From Rothia nasimurium (GTDB lineage: Bacteria; Actinomycetota; Actinomycetes; Actinomycetales; Micrococcaceae): a DNA stretch of 64,000 bases. Positions 63,852-64,000 of the stretch are shown here, one piece after another; the first letter of the stretch is position 1; every line of letters begins with the position of its first letter. A program made the translations under genes and the position numbers. The stretch covers positions 1 through 64,000 of the forward strand of contig NZ_SPQC01000003.1 of the NCBI RefSeq assembly GCF_004569295.1, given 5' to 3'. The notes under the pieces were generated by a model. That model was not told where the DNA came from, ran no database searches, and was given only the letters and a program-made list of their open reading frames with translations.

Positions 63852-64000
63852 TTAGCTGGTCGGGGTATCGGTAGGGATGAGGGTCTTATGGAAGTTCAGG
63901 TAGCTGCGCGAGGCGGTGGGGCCGCGCTGGCCCTGGTAGCGGTTACCGTAGGCGCCTGACCCGTAGGGGTGCTCGGTTGCGCTGGTGAGCTGGAAGAAGC
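63852..64000 (-). CDS. C-terminal end of an unidentified protein, cut by the window edge
   Basis: The last 48 codons of a gene that continues beyond position 64000. Readable end: [17 protein letters not shown] then [18 protein letters not shown] and the hydrophilic tail. The Tyr/Gly-rich repeat-like pattern is not one I can place. It stops 10 bp before the HprK/PqqD-like gene start, so both probably share a transcript, and its identity may explain that gene. Confidence 0.6.
   Translation of the reverse strand, partial: FFQLTSATEHPYGSGAYGNRYQGQRGPTASRSYLNFHKTLIPTDTPTS

Overview
The window is a chromosomal segment of a high-GC Gram-positive bacterium. The best fit is the Micrococcaceae, most likely Rothia or a close relative. 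This rests on an HspR-type dnaK-grpE-dnaJ-hspR operon with HAIR operators, an actinobacterial purH-purN-perM locus, a four-gene succinate dehydrogenase operon, a SWIM-SNF2 helicase, Tat-exported proteins and an AztD-like zinc lipoprotein. The genus is inferred from these gene types; no search was run.

Layout. 1-5 kb: ATPase of a BmpA-type nucleoside/sugar ABC transporter, divergent from its lipoprotein, then a decayed small secreted-protein gene and an M20 amidohydrolase. 5-8.4 kb: sdhCDAB, ended by a strong terminator. 8.7-11.3 kb: manC, then a zinc lipoprotein behind a Zur-like operator. 11.5-17.5 kb: 2H phosphoesterase, trpS, a membrane protein, a GntR regulator, folD-glyA (one-carbon metabolism) and a TetR regulator. 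17.7-24.3 kb: a von Willebrand factor A protein, purH, purN, a small membrane protein and perM. 24.4-34.9 kb: short-chain dehydrogenase, a vapBC-like pair, a SWIM-SNF2 helicase, a broken MFS gene, two aldo/keto reductases and tex. 35-39.6 kb: a DNA-binding-repeat protein, an exported HNH nuclease, cycA and a DoxX-like protein. 39.7-46.6 kb: two AGCS symporters flanking a cholesterol-oxidase-like operon and trmB. 46.8-52.2 kb: a flavin oxidoreductase and the dnaK heat-shock operon. 52.3-57.3 kb: small membrane protein, tyrosine phosphatase, SNF2 pseudogene, P-loop kinase-like gene, Bcr/CflA exporter and pabC. 57.5-60.8 kb: ykoEDC thiamine-precursor ECF transporter under a TPP riboswitch. 60.9-64 kb: DUF4235 protein, UMF1-type MFS, a HprK/PqqD-like protein and the end of an unidentified gene.

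The genes are mainly core metabolism with a few accessory islands. FolD and GlyA make and use the formyl/methylene-folate that PurN and PurH consume. Zinc, thiamine and heat-shock control can each be read from cis elements (Zur-like box, THI box, two HAIR boxes). Gene decay is visible in three places: the secreted protein at 3.2-3.5 kb, the MFS transporter at 29.9-30.6 kb and the SNF2 helicase at 53.6-54.4 kb. No rRNA, tRNA, CRISPR array, prophage or insertion sequence was found. The strongest candidates for undescribed biology are the two-gene pair at 35.1-37.5 kb, the HprK/PqqD-like protein at the right end, the cholesterol-oxidase/Tat-protein operon and several unexplained inverted repeats.
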